Positions 46,830 to 58,170 of a stretch of DNA of 64,000 bases are shown piece by piece (the first letter of the stretch is position 1; every line of letters begins with the position of its first letter). This stretch comes from Chlorops oryzae (taxonomy: Eukaryota > Arthropoda > Insecta > Diptera > Chloropidae), in the NCBI GenBank assembly GCA_020466095.1, contig CM035806.1:160582379-160646378 (forward strand). Direction: 5' to 3'. The notes beneath the pieces were generated by a model. The model made no database searches, was not told the DNA's origin, and saw nothing but the letters and a program-made list of their open reading frames with translations. A program made the translations under genes and the position numbers.

Positions 46830-47407
46830 GGAACAAGTTTACTTACGGGCGTTTCTGCGATTTTATTTTGGTTTTTGTTTTTTTTGCAAATGTGGAAAAA
46901 ATGGCGCGATTTTTGAGGAAAATTTTTAATTTTCCGCAAAATTGCGACATAATGGTTACGGACGCGATAAAATGGTTACAGACGCGACAATTTTTTTCTC
47001 TATATTTCGGTTGCGGATGCGACATTTTGTTCTCTATACTTAATATGGTTACGGACGCGACAAAATGATAACGGACGCGACATTTTCTCTTTAAATGATG
47101 GTGTCACGGTCATGCTTTTTCAATTTATATACGTTTTCATTATCTGAGATACAAACAGCTAAACAACAGCTAAAAAAAATCTACCAATTGCTAGTTAGAT
47201 TAAAAATATTAAGTCTGGCAGCGCTACGTAGTAGCTGTAAGTGAGTTTATATACATTTCCCATAACATACAAACTTCAAATGGTTATAACTTCGAAACTA
47301 GCGAAATCCGAATTCTGATTGCAGATTTGGAATCAGGAGGTCATTTTACGTCTATGTACCAAATACGGGCGAAACGTCCAGAAACGCCCGTAAAGTAAAC
47401 TTATGCC
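46830..47407. mobile_element. 578-bp element, 8-bp target duplication GAGCTAAT
   Basis: Terminal repeats AAGTTTACTTACGGGCGTTT at the left and the complement of AAGTTTACTTTACGGGCGTT at the right; outermost bases are GG. GAGCTAAT is duplicated at 46822-46829 and 47408-47415. Inside, GGTTACGGACGCGACA-like words recur at least four times. The ends are not of CAG type, so I leave the superfamily open (P-like or Merlin-like possible). Confidence 0.72.
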
Positions 47408-47415
47408 GAGCTAAT

Positions 47416-48626
47416 TTTCTTCCTCTTCTTCTTATTGCGTTTTGAAAGTCCCGGGGCCTATCCCGGGGTCCGCAAAACTCGATCAATTCCTTCATTTTGT
47501 ACTATCGGTTGCATACTCCGCGTTAAGTCTTACAGCCTAGAGGTTCCATTTTGCTGCGTCCATCAACTATTGCTGTACGGGAACAGGCCTAATACTATGC
47601 CTGCCACACGTAGATCGAAATTGTTAAATTTCCAAAAAATTTCATAACAAATTTGACATTTGGGCATTTCCAAACGGACGCTTGAATGAGAAATTTTAAG
47701 TCCTGAATTCAAGTATGCGGTAAATAGTACTTTGGCTTCTCAATACTTTCATGCAGCTTATGCGGACTTCTATATTTTTCAAAGTTTCTATGCAGTCCCG
47801 AATGGCAATCAGCTATATACGGACGCGACAAAAAGTTTACATTTTCTGGAAATGCCCTTTTTGTAATTGAGGCAATTTAAATTTTGTTCTGCAATTGCTC
47901 AATTTCGATCATGTATGTATGTGCGTGTGGCAGGCATATGAGTCAATTTTGAAAAATATATCATTTCCGTGTTTGACGAGTTTAGGGCTCGATATGTTAG
48001 CCCTCACTGTTATTGTTGTATTTGCTTTGAAAAAATTTAATGGAAATTTTCGCCCATATTTTGAAAGTCGAAGTCGTCGTTGACTAAATTTTTGAACCGT
48101 CGTTATTGTACGATTCGAGACAAAAATCTTTCCTTCATGTAACTTAAGTTCTTAAGGTTCTTCCAATGACAATGACAATGATGCTGAAAATATACTGATT
48201 TTATTTAGGCGGGATCAAAAATAACGACTTTAAAAATACAGTCGACTTTGAGTTTCGTAATAAGGGGGATTAATTAATTAATTTTAAATGAATTAATTTA
48301 AGACCTTTTCAATCGAGATGTAAAAATTTTGAAACGATTTAATGATGAAAATTTTCAGTTTTATTGCCCGAACTAAGCTCCGTACTGAGGGCAAAAGTGA
48401 AAAGGCTCCTTCATGGCTGGCATCATCACTGAAGCTGTTTTGAGTCCAATCGTCAACCACACGGCCGAACAGAACTTCGCGGGATTTTCTTCTTCATCGA
48501 ACTGTAAGTAGTACCTATGTCAATAAAAAATATATCCGTTTTTTGGTTTCTTCTCCGTTTTTGTCCTATTTGTTTTTTTTTTTTTTTAAAGAACTTGAAG
48601 CTTACTAGTAAAGTGTTAAATCCTCT
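47416..48626. other. intergenic repeat fragments
   Basis: Holds the TTGCGTTTTGAAAG relative of 15258 and a further ACGGACGCGACAAAAAGTTT fragment (47819). No supported gene. Confidence 0.45.
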
Positions 48627-48627
48627 A

Positions 48628-48840
48628 GAACCCAAGACCGCCTCTAGACGGCCTAACTTCTCTTCACAATTGCTCAAATCCTTTAAAACATTTTAACTTT
48701 TTTTTTTTACTTCTTTTAATTCTTGGAACCCCAAAAATGTATCTTATGCAACGAAGCAACAAAGAAAGCTTAACTGTTTTTAAGGAAGTGAGCAATTGTG
48801 AAGAGAAGTTAGGACGTCTAGAGGCGGTCTTGGGTCCTGT
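48628..48840. repeat. hairpin with about 58-bp arms
   Basis: Arms at about 48628-48684 and 48783-48840 share CCCAAGACCGCCTCTAGACG and CTAACTTCTCTTCACAATTG in opposite orientation. Because both arms are open, opposing frames each read SNCEEKLGRLEAVLG. The peptide occurs twice only because the DNA is inverted. Confidence 0.8.
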
Positions 48841-48969
48841 TGTTTTGCACAAAGTCGATGCCTCATATGTAGGTATTTCAATTAAACTAAAAGAGATAAG
48901 AGCAAACTTATTCGACAGATCAAAAGAGCTGAAAAATTTTGCCCAAAAATCAGTAACCCGTAGGAAGAT

Positions 48970-49345
48970 TGGGGTAAATTGGGGCTTTAGCGAGTAGTTC
49001 TCGAGTATAGGAAACAAAAATTAGTACACGAGCGGAGACTGACTAGTGGCATGTTCGACCAGGAGTCGAACAGTTCAAGGCACACGCTCTACCCACTGAG
49101 CTACGACAGATCGCGTCGTTCCGCTTTGTATTAACGCACTGTAGGAAATGTAGGCACTGAATCGGTCTCGTTTTTAATCTACTTCTGTAACATGTCCAAA
49201 CGCGATTGTCGATTTTCGAAGGACACGTCTGTGTTAAAGTCGACAGTTCAATGCATTGGCGGGGAAATTATGAGCGAGTAGTCCTGTTGGCTTTGGGCGT
49301 TATCGGAGAATACTCGTACTTCTGTTCTAGTTGAATTTTCTTTCA
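48970..49345. repeat. partial relative of the 36134-36884 element
   Basis: Shares AGTTCTCGAGTAT, the TGTCGATTTTCGAA block and AAATTATGAGCGAGTAGT in the same order. It carries only the left-pointing tRNA-like module (49042-49122). Confidence 0.65.
49042..49122 (-). repeat. tRNA-derived module
   Basis: Read on the - strand: TCGTAGCTCAGTGGGTAGAG is a near-consensus A box and CTGTTCGACTCCTGG a near-consensus B box about 25 bases later. Stems pair too poorly for a functional tRNA call. Confidence 0.62.
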
Positions 49346-49438
49346 GTATCAGTATCATGTAAAAAAAAAAAAATTTTTTTTTCCACTTTTACGTATGGAA
49401 CACAATAATTGGAGTGCGACAATACGACAATACAGATA

Positions 49439-49589
49439 CAGTGAAACTAATTATAAAATGGGCACTCTATCCGAGTGGACAAATGAATGAAAGATTTTAA
49501 AAATTTCGTGGTTTTTATTCTAATCTTTCGCCCTTAAGAAGACGAGGGTTTAATGACCAAAGGTGTCAACTATTAACGGGGTTTCACTG
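49439..49589. mobile_element. pogo-like MITE, TA target duplication
   Basis: CAGTGAAACTAATTA at the left and the complement of CAGTGAAACCCCGTTA at the right, TA on both sides. 151 bp, no coding. Confidence 0.72.
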
Positions 49590-50329
49590 TACATATCTGT
49601 ACATACATACATATCTCGAAACGCTATTAAATAAGTTTCAAGCGTATCTCCTTTTCATGTAAACGAAACAAGCCAATGATTATTGGTCTGATCAATTATG
49701 AGTATGAAGTGCTCTTGGGCGTTACGTCAAGACCCCTTCATGGCATTTATATATACATACATATGTGTATAAAAATTAGTTCGAGTTAATCTTAGACAAG
49801 TTATTTATCTAATCATACTGATTTGCGGGCTTAGACTTTATGTGGATACGTTCGTATTTATTGAAAATTGTTGCACTTAAAACTAAAAAAAAATTTTTTT
49901 TTTCTTTTTTCTTTCAAGAACACAAGTATGCGTGGGGGAAGAATGCTCTCTGGCAATCAAAAAGGGTAACCTTAGAACAGGTATTCAAAGTAACAACGAT
50001 TATGAGTGTCGACTACATCTAGTATGTATATGGTAAGTGCTAAGATTAACATGTTCGTGCTTTAGATTTCGTTAAGCCACCATCGCCCATTGTTCCCAAT
50101 TGAGGACAGATAATTGAATTTAAATTTTTACATTTTATATACACATATAAGAGCTTTTATATATACCCCTACATACCTACAACATAATTCTTTGCTTTGC
50201 GCGATTTGTGGACCCTAATGACTTTTAAGTCAATCGTTAGCACGGGATGTACAAAATTTAATGGATATAAATTGCTCATAATGCGTATATAGGTACACTT
50301 TATAGATTTATGGACCTGGTATTCGGAAA

Positions 50330-50465
50330 TTATCCGTTATCCGAATTATCCATTATCCGAAAATATCCGTTATCCGAAAATATCCGTTATCCGAATTATA
50401 CATTATACGTTATCCGAAGTATCAATTATGCGAAATTATCCGGATTTATCCGAATTATCCGGATT
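50330..50465. repeat. minisatellite of TATCCG(A/T)TATCCGAAAA units
   Basis: About ten degenerate repeats of TTATCCGAATTATCC and TATCCGTTATCCGAAAAT. Nothing coding. Confidence 0.8.
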
Positions 50466-51176
50466 TGTTTTACTTCTCCATTAAGATCGCAAATTGTAAC
50501 AAATTTGAATGTCGTATTTATTAATATCTGATCAAAAGTCTAAAAAAAAAAACGTTTCAAGTTTTTTACCTGTAAATATGGCGGAGTTTCCATACAAACT
50601 TTCTCACTCTCCTTTTTCAACCCCTTGCAGCCCTTTTGCGCCTTCTAAATGTCCATTCAAAAAGCCTATGTCCTTTCTCTCGCTCTAGACTGTCCGTACT
50701 AAATTTCATTTGAAATCGGATGAGTAGTTTAGGGCGTGATTGCGTAACACAAAGACAAAGTTTATTTCACCTTTATAATATTAGTAACTATGTATATCGT
50801 TGTCAATGGGTTAAAGCAGCATGATGTTATTGCCAATTACAGTGCTTACCAGGACTGATTTTGAACTAACAATAGCGAATATTGACCATAATGATTTCGC
50901 GCTGATTTCAAATTAATTCCGACTGATTTTTATCCGGTTGGAGCACAACTTTTCTGATTTGATTTTTATAAGCAAACCGACACAGTTAAGAGTGAAATGA
51001 ATATTTATTTTGGATAAATTACACATTTAGCTAACACATAACAAGAAATTTTTGGTCCTTATGTCCGCCTTTTTTTTTTGTTTTTTTTTTTTTTTGTTTA
51101 TAATTTTGAATTTTTTCTTTACTTTTTTTTTACATTCAACATTGAGAGTATTTTAGCTACTTGAAAATTTGAATTA

Positions 51177-51491
51177 CAGTCAAACTTCTTGAAATCGAAT
51201 TTTTCAATTGCAACTCCGATTTAACCCTGGATTGACGAAGGGCATTTTCGCCAAATTCTTCAAATAATTTTCAGTTAAAAATTAATTAATAATTTATTGA
51301 TTAGCACTTTTTGTTTTTGCATTTTTTGTCAAACACAAAACTATTTGGATGCCAAAAAAAAATGCGACTTTAAAAACTATCTTTGTCTATCCGACGAGCA
51401 ATACCTTATGTACGCAATACCCCTCCAGGGTTAAGAGAGTCGAATTGAAGTTCTTTGGATAGTGATCGTTCAAGTAATGAAAGTTTGACTG
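51177..51491. mobile_element. pogo-like MITE, TA target duplication
   Basis: CAGTCAAACTTCTTGAAATC at the left and the complement of CAGTCAAACTTTCATTACTT at the right, TA at 51175-51176 and 51492-51493. 315 bp with no transposase frame. Confidence 0.75.
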
Positions 51492-51493
51492 TA

Positions 51494-52497
51494 ATTTGAA
51501 AAAATGACGTTGGAAGTTGCGAAACTTCTTTGCATATCATCTGGTAAAAAAAATGACCAGAGCCCTTCAAAGTTCTTCAAAACATTCATAATCTTTTCTT
51601 GTTTCCCTGAAGAAATAACATTCTTTTTTCGAGCTTAACATTTAGAGTTCCTTCCAAGTAATTCATACATTTATGTATTTTTTCTTCATAAAGTAAGCAC
51701 ATTATTTGTAATATCAACAAACAACGAATTTTTGTTGTTTTTTGTTTTAACATTTTCATAAATACTTGATTAAACAACAACAATTAGAACATTGAATTTC
51801 CAATAAATTACAATTTTGTATTTATTTTTATTATTTTTTTTTTTTGTAGTTCCTCACAATAAACGATGCAAAAAATATTTCGTAGCTCTCAAAATTCCCA
51901 ACGATACATACATATATATAATTGTAAATACATAGACATGTTTATTTTATTAATTGGTTAAATACTTTTTCGTATGCATTTTTCTCGTCGTTGGTCCATT
52001 TATTTTTTGTAAATATATATTATTTTTCTCTTAAAACTTTAAGCCTTTTCATTTTTCGACAACCGAATTCCCTAATTATTTTTCCATTGATTCGCTTTTT
52101 TTTTTTTTTTTTTCTTCGCATTTATGCGGAAAGTCCATAATCTGTAAATAGTCTCTCCCTTGAGTGGTCGAGAGAGCTAAGCATAACTGTATATATATAT
52201 TTATTTATTTATTATCAATATAATCAAGCTTCCATAAGAGGAAATATGTAATATGAGTAAAAAAAATATTCATGTTTTTATATTCTTTTCTTTTTGTTAA
52301 AGTGAGACATCCTCTTTATGGATGCATACAATACGGTGTTATATATAATATGTAGGTTAGGTTAGGTTTAACTGGGTGGCCTTTAAGACCGAGCATAGAC
52401 CCCATGGGTCCCTAGCTTTGCCGGTACATGTAGATGCGATGTTAGAGAAAGTTTCTGACAAGAAAAAAATTCAAGAAAATTTTCATAACTTTTTTGG

Positions 52498-52539
<42 letters not shown>

Positions 52540-53494
52540 ATTACATATCATAATCAAAAAATTTTCTATTAACCCATTTGAAGTCCCCCGTTCTATGATG
52601 ATAAAATTATCATAATAAAATTATGAGCATTTTTCATTATTATGATACGTTCTCCTTCTCGTTGTAAGCCATTGATGTGCATTTCTTTTGTGAGGGAAGT
52701 CGTGGTACTGTTGCTAAGGAGGACCGCTAATAGGGTCGTTAATTCTCAAAATACAGTACTGTCAAAACTGTTTATATAAGTATATGAAGTTTTCATTTCC
52801 TTTTTAGCGTATCTATGTATTCATAGCTATCTTGCCATAGAAACGAGATTCCTATAAGAAGACGAGTAGTGCTGCCAGCTCGAGGGATTTTTAACATTTT
52901 AAAGGGAAATTTCAAAGAGATTTTAAGCATTCTCAAAGTCCATATTTCGGTTTGGAGCCTTTTACCGCTGCAACTTGTAGTTTGCTGGCAAAAAAAAAGT
53001 ACGGGTGGTGGTATGTGCGATACAAATCCCTCTTGCTTCCTTGTACGTTTTTTCAACCAAAAAACTAAGAGCTGCCGCGAAAAAAGCCTCAAGTCTAGAC
53101 ATAATCAATTAAGAGCCACTTACAACATTAGCAAGGCGACGACTGTAGCTCTTCAAAATTTTTGCCATACTAATATTAACCCTTCACTGTGCACCGAAAA
53201 TATCACAGTCGACTGCTTATCTGGTATCCGGCCTATCCGGTCTTAAATTTAGTATCCGGCCGGATACCGGATACTATCTCTATCTGGCCGCCGGATACCT
53301 AACATTTAAACATTTGCTATATTCTAAAATATAAAAAGGGAGCAATTGGAGGAAAACTGATCCAGTTCCGCTAACATTTTCACAGAAAATTTCCATTTAC
53401 GGAGATTTTTCATTACAGTTCGGTGCAACCACTCGACACAAGCACTACTAAAAAGTGTGCTGTGTCAAAAAAGTAACGTTCGAAATTTTTGCTA
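51494..53494. other. intergenic, no gene seen
   Basis: Contains a T run of about 38 (52501-52538), and at 52352-52445 a GTAGGTTAGGTTAGGTTTAA stretch followed by a GGCCTTTAAGACCG body that may be another SINE tail. GTATCCGGCC repeats at 53222-53297 relate to ATCCGGCAGCCGGATATCCC at 54332. Frames at 52793-53246 are not recognisable. Confidence 0.45.
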
Positions 53495-53732
53495 CACTGA
53501 GCGAAAACTACGGTTGTGTAATTTACAACGATTCGTAGTATACTACGACCGTAGTTATTTTAGAGCAAAACTGTAGTACGGACGTATTCAAACATGACTT
53601 TAATAGGCATGCGTATTCTTTAGGAACAAATTTCTTTACACACGTATTTAAAAAAAATGTATAAAAAAACACGTAAAATAGTTTTCATTTGACTTTAAGT
53701 AACATATTTAGTCCACGCGAATTAGATTTCTC

Positions 53733-53808
53733 CGTGGCGTATGGGTAGCGTATTCGCTCAGCAATCCGAAGGGCTCGGGTTCAAATCCTACAGCAGGCGA
53801 CTGAAATG
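53733..53808 (+). repeat. tRNA-derived (SINE-like) module
   Basis: TGGCGTATGGGTAGCG (A-box-like), then CGGGTTCAAATCCTACAGC (B box). Shares GCGTATTCGCT, GAAGG and AGCAGGCGA with 36305-36392, so both derive from one family. Confidence 0.62.
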
Positions 53809-54033
53809 TGTGAAAAATGGGAACTTCTCAAGCAAGTAGAAAAATATTAAAGGTAAAACAGAGGACAGCTAGAATGAGAAATCTAGATTTCCCCAACCGT
53901 ATAGATAAGAGAGAAGAGAGGGCCCATCCCGGTTTTCTAAAATGTATTTTTTTTTGTTGCGTAAAATGTTAAGTTTTAAAGCTGTTTATTCCTGTAAGGT
54001 TTTCAAATATTATATACCTAAATGTTATGTTAT

Positions 54034-54065
<32 letters not shown>

Positions 54066-54071
<6 letters not shown>

Positions 54072-54110
54072 CCTGACCGGGGATCGAACCCGCCGACTTG
54101 GGATTTGGTA
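54066..54110 (-). repeat. tRNA-like 3' half with adjacent T run
   Basis: Read on the - strand: GTCGGCGGGTTCGATCCCCG, then GTCAGGGG and a run of about 30 T. The first part is a T-arm/B-box sequence; the T run would act as a pol III terminator. The A-box half is not evident. Confidence 0.5.
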
Positions 54111-54244
54111 CTACTTTCGTATTTCATGTTTTTTACTTCGCTTGTGGTTATTTTAACTACGTCCGTTAATAGAGCCAAATCATTGCTGTTCGTAGTTAAC
54201 TTAACTACGTTTTTGTTATTTTTACTACGGTTTTTAGCTCAGTG

Positions 54245-55770
54245 TACCAAACGGCAACGCTCAGGATCATTGCTACACCTTTCAATATGGCTTTGAAACT
54301 GAAAAATATATAACAAAAAAAAAAATTAACTATCCGGCAGCCGGATATCCCGTCTGACTGACATCCAGCCGGTAGAAAAACCGGTTTGGCGAACCAATCC
54401 AAAAGGTCAAACACACGGTTCGATCCGCCGAATCGAACCGCGCAAATTTTCCACCCGGTTCACGTCCCTGCTAGTTAATACAGTAGACTCCCCGAGGGTC
54501 GTTAACTTTTCCGAATTTTCCAAATGTTCCAAATTTAATAGATGGAAGGATACCAACGATTTATTTTCCATGATACAAGAAAACAAGATAGCGCCACTTC
54601 AGTACCGCTATTTTGAGGCTCTCTCTGAGAGCCGAAAATTGAGTTTGTGACGTAACTGAGCGAGAAATTGTTGTTGTTTCCCATGCTATGAAAAAAAGTA
54701 AAAAGCCAGTTTAACATGGGAAACAACAACAACGATTCGCGATTTTGAGTTTGTGACGTTTCCTCTCTCAAGTGGCGCTATCTTGTTTTCTTGTATCATG
54801 TTATTTTCTAAGTTATTCCCTCTTTTTGAAGCCAGAAAGCCATAAAATTTATCTACAAACTCAAACATGTTTATAAACATAGCAAAAATGAGAAATTTAT
54901 TGGGTAGTTGTTCATTCGAATATAATGGTATCACTGCTTTAAGGAGTGACCTCGATGGATACGATGAAATTTTGCCAAAAGAAAAGACCCTATCGGAAAT
55001 TAGGCAATCAGAGAGAGAGAAAAAAAATGTTCTACAATTAAGTACAATTAATTGAGATAACATTCATGAATAGGGATTTGAACTCACCGACATCGGGTTG
55101 GTTGGGAATCTTGGTTAATTTGTTTTTTTAAGAATTCCTTCTAACTTCTACGAGGAACCATCGTAATGTTATTGAAAGGAATTCTCCCTTTAGACGGAAC
55201 TCTTCTTGGAGAAACACAATGGAAAATCTTCTAAGCTTTGTTCTGATTTATAGGATATTTGATGTGGTCTTTTTGCTCTGTGTAGCTGTCAATTAACTTG
55301 AAAGAAACAACTTTGAAATCATTCAAAGAAAACTGGTTGAGAAGCAGGAACACTAGAGCATTCCTAAAACTTGTCCGTTTAAGAGGCGTGTCCGAAAGGA
55401 GAGAGTGCACTGTATTTGTTTTTTAATTTTTTTTTTTTTATATTAAATAAATTTTGGCTCCTTTTTCGTCACGTTGGCGCTGTTTTTTTGTGTCACCTTG
55501 GCGCTTTTATTTTTTTTTTTTCTAAGTGGCAATCGTGTATATTGTCGAATCTAGATAGTATTTCACCTTTAATATACAGTGGAGTCTGGAGAGTGAACTA
55601 GTTTTTGTAACAGGCCGTTCATAGTATTAATTAAAAAAAAAAAAAAAAAAAAAAAAATCATTCAAAAAGAAAAACCGGGTTACGTAGCCTGAAAGAGACA
55701 ACCAAACAACAACCAAAGAAAAATGAAAATATTTTAATTTTTTTTTTTTTTTGCATTTGAAATGAAAACT
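54245..55770. other. intergenic, repeat fragments
   Basis: Includes a hAT end fragment (54377-54474, like 40262), a single pogo-like end (CAGTAGACTCC at 54481), an inverted pair at 54567-54805 (CATGATACAAGAAAACAAGA against TCTTGTTTTCTTGTATCATG) and a half copy of the 45491 MITE (55340-55410). No gene. Confidence 0.5.
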
Positions 55771-55776
55771 TTTATT
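55771..55776 (-). terminator. candidate distal polyadenylation signal of ple
   Basis: AATAAA on the - strand about 2 kb after the ple stop codon. The region between has no other clear AATAAA in this orientation that I found. Weak evidence only. Confidence 0.25.
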
Positions 55777-57161
55777 TAAATAATCAGTGTATTTATATCA
55801 AAGAAAAATTTACAACTTAAAACTTAGAAATTAAAATCTACATACCTACATAATAATAATAATTACATTCAAAGGAAAATTCTTTTAAAAAATTCTCTCC
55901 ACATGCGATTGATTTGAGATTGACATATTTATATATATGTGTGTGTGCGTGTGTGTGTGAAAATTCAATAAAAAATTCGATTGATTTCGAAATAAAAATG
56001 TATATAATAATAAAAAAAAAATTTGAAATGTCCGCTTTTCTTTTCTCTTTTTTTCCTTTCTATTTTAAATAGTGATCCGAATATTTGTAAAATTACTTTT
56101 TGGTTAAATAAAGAACATACTTTGATTTCGTACAATTGTATGCATCTATGTATGTATGCATTAGTTATGCTACGAATGTCAAATTTTTTGTATACGCGAA
56201 TGCGAATGCGAATACGGATATTCGTCACATCACTAGAATGCATATTAATATGATAATAACGAATAATACAAAGAACGGTATGTATGTTTAAAAATAAATA
56301 AAACTCTCTTCTACTTTGTAATTAAATACAAAATACTCGATCGTTAAAATAAAATCCACAAAACAAAAGAAAAAAAAAAAAAATAACAAAAAACCAAAAA
56401 AAAAAACAAGAAAATCAAAGGAATTCAAGGAAAATTATCCAAAGTTATTATATGAATACTTTATGAACGAGCATACATACAATGTGTGCAATTATGTGCG
56501 AGTGAATTAATCGTGTATTAAATATATATATTTACATATACATATATCATATATATTCGTATATATTTGCTGTTTGTGCACGAATTTTTTTGTTTTTTTT
56601 TTTTTCTTTTTTTTGCATATACATATTGTGCACTGTGAGAGTACATTGGAAATTCAACGAGTATATATGTACGTATGTACGTAGTAATGTATGCGTGTTT
56701 GTGTGTGTGGTTGTTTGTATGTATGCATGTATGAAACAATACTTTTTTTTTTTTTTTAAAAAACTTGTGTATAACAATATGTTAAAAACACGGAATGTCC
56801 AAAAATATGGAAATTTTCAAAAATAAAGGGAAATGTTTTTCAACACTCTTGTGGATCAAAGGAACAAAAGATCATAAGATCATAATATCATAGGACCATA
56901 GGATCATGAGATCATAAAATCTTGAGATCTTAAGACCACAGGACCATAACAACAATAAGATCATAAGATCATTGGAACATCAGATCATAAGATCTTTCAA
57001 AGATCAGATCATAAGATCTTTAAAAGTTCAGATCATAAGATCAGTATAAGATCAGATCATACGATCATTATAAGATCAGATCATACGATCATTATAAGAT
57101 CAGATCATAAGATCATTATCAGACCATAAGATCATTATAAGATCATAGGATGAAAACGAGA

Positions 57162-57199
<38 letters not shown>

Positions 57200-57771
57200 A
57201 AGAGAAGAGATTGAAGAAAGCTAAAGAGAATTTGGGGGATTTTTAACTATGTTTGTATATGTGGTATGTCAATTTACATATATGTATGTGTTTAGATATG
57301 TTTGATTTGTTTGATTTTGAATAAGCTATCGCCATCGTACGTGAAAGCTTTTCAACATTTTTCCTCCCCCCCCTCAACTGCACTCAATTGTCACTCACTG
57401 AGTGACAAAATACCTGTTAAACGACACTCTGGCAACCCAAAAAAAAAAAAAAATAATAATAATAATAATAAACAAACAAACAAACAAACATTTTGCTGAC
57501 TTGTGCCGTATTGAGGCTGGGCCGTTTCTCCCTCCTTGTGAAATAATAAATGATTGACGCTTCATTGATGATGCGCACTTAATACCTGAACGTAAAGTTT
57601 GATGAAGTGGATCTCTTATTAGATTGCATTGGGACTGCATTTATATATATATCCATAGATATGTGTGTGTGCGAGTGTGTGTAGTATGAGTTTGGTTTTC
57701 TGATTTTGATTTGGAACTTCAATGGGTACTTTAACGGATACTGCTTGTTTTATGGAAATTTCAACTCGCCT
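55777..57771 (-). other. downstream of ple: possible 3' UTR, simple repeats
   Basis: No gene on either strand. The sequence is made of (TA)/(TG) words, a GATCATAAGATCAT array and a (GA)n run. It may be wholly or partly the ple 3' UTR, but the transcript end is not determined. Confidence 0.35.
56868..57150. repeat. degenerate GATCATAA array
   Basis: More than 20 copies of GATCATAA/GATCATTA-type words in about 280 bp, with longer units such as AGATCAGATCATAAGATCAT near 57030-57120. A (GA)n run follows at 57162-57210. Confidence 0.85.
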
Positions 57772-58170
57772 TTAGAACGGGCGTCGTAGTTTTGAGATGG
57801 CATTGGTTAAATGTAATATTTCTGTATTCATCTGTTGGACCAACGTATCGAGCTTATCAATCGAATCCAAAATTTCAACACGTTCGGTATGCGGATTGAA
57901 GCGCACCTCGAACGGACGCGACATTGTCGATACCCAGCGACGGAATTTATCCTTTGCATCCTCGAAACTTTCGGCAACATAATAAACCGGCTGATACTCT
58001 TGATCCTGATAGGTCTGAACAGCCGTTGACGCCGGCTCGAATGCACGATGTTCGCATTTATCACTGATGGCATGCAACAATTCACCATAAGACGACAACA
58101 ATCCAGCTCCATAGGCCTTGATATCGCCATGTTCCTTGCAAAGACCAAACTCAACTGTAAACCAATAGAC
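57772..58170 (-). CDS. ple: ple last coding exon
   Basis: Starts in phase 0 after CTAG with [13 protein letters not shown], holding the third iron ligand (Glu), continues through [14 protein letters not shown] and [13 protein letters not shown], and ends in the tetramerisation helix LRRPF and stop. 132 residues. Confidence 0.97.
   Translation of the reverse strand, partial: VYWFTVEFGLCKEHGDIKAYGAGLLSSYGELLHAISDKCEHRAFEPASTAVQTYQDQEYQPVYYVAESFEDAKDKFRRWVSTMSRPFEVRFNPHTERVEILDSIDKLDTLVQQMNTEILHLTNAISKLRRPF

Larger units (their letters stand above)
53495..54244. mobile_element. 750-bp element with CACTGAGC ends carrying tRNA-like modules
   Basis: CACTGAGCGAAAACTACGG at the left mirrors CTACGGTTTTTAGCTCAGTG at the right, with TA on both sides. 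It contains a right-pointing tRNA-like module (53733-53808) and a left-pointing B-box module (54066-54110), as in the unrelated-looking element at 36134-36884. Confidence 0.65.

Noticed and set aside
49042..49122. Possible tRNA gene on the - strand
   Set aside because: Good box sequences, but spacing is short and stems are incomplete.
52352..52375. GGTTAGGTTAGGTT resembling the insect telomere repeat TTAGG
   Set aside because: Only a few units, adjacent to a SINE-like body; Diptera lack TTAGG telomeres.
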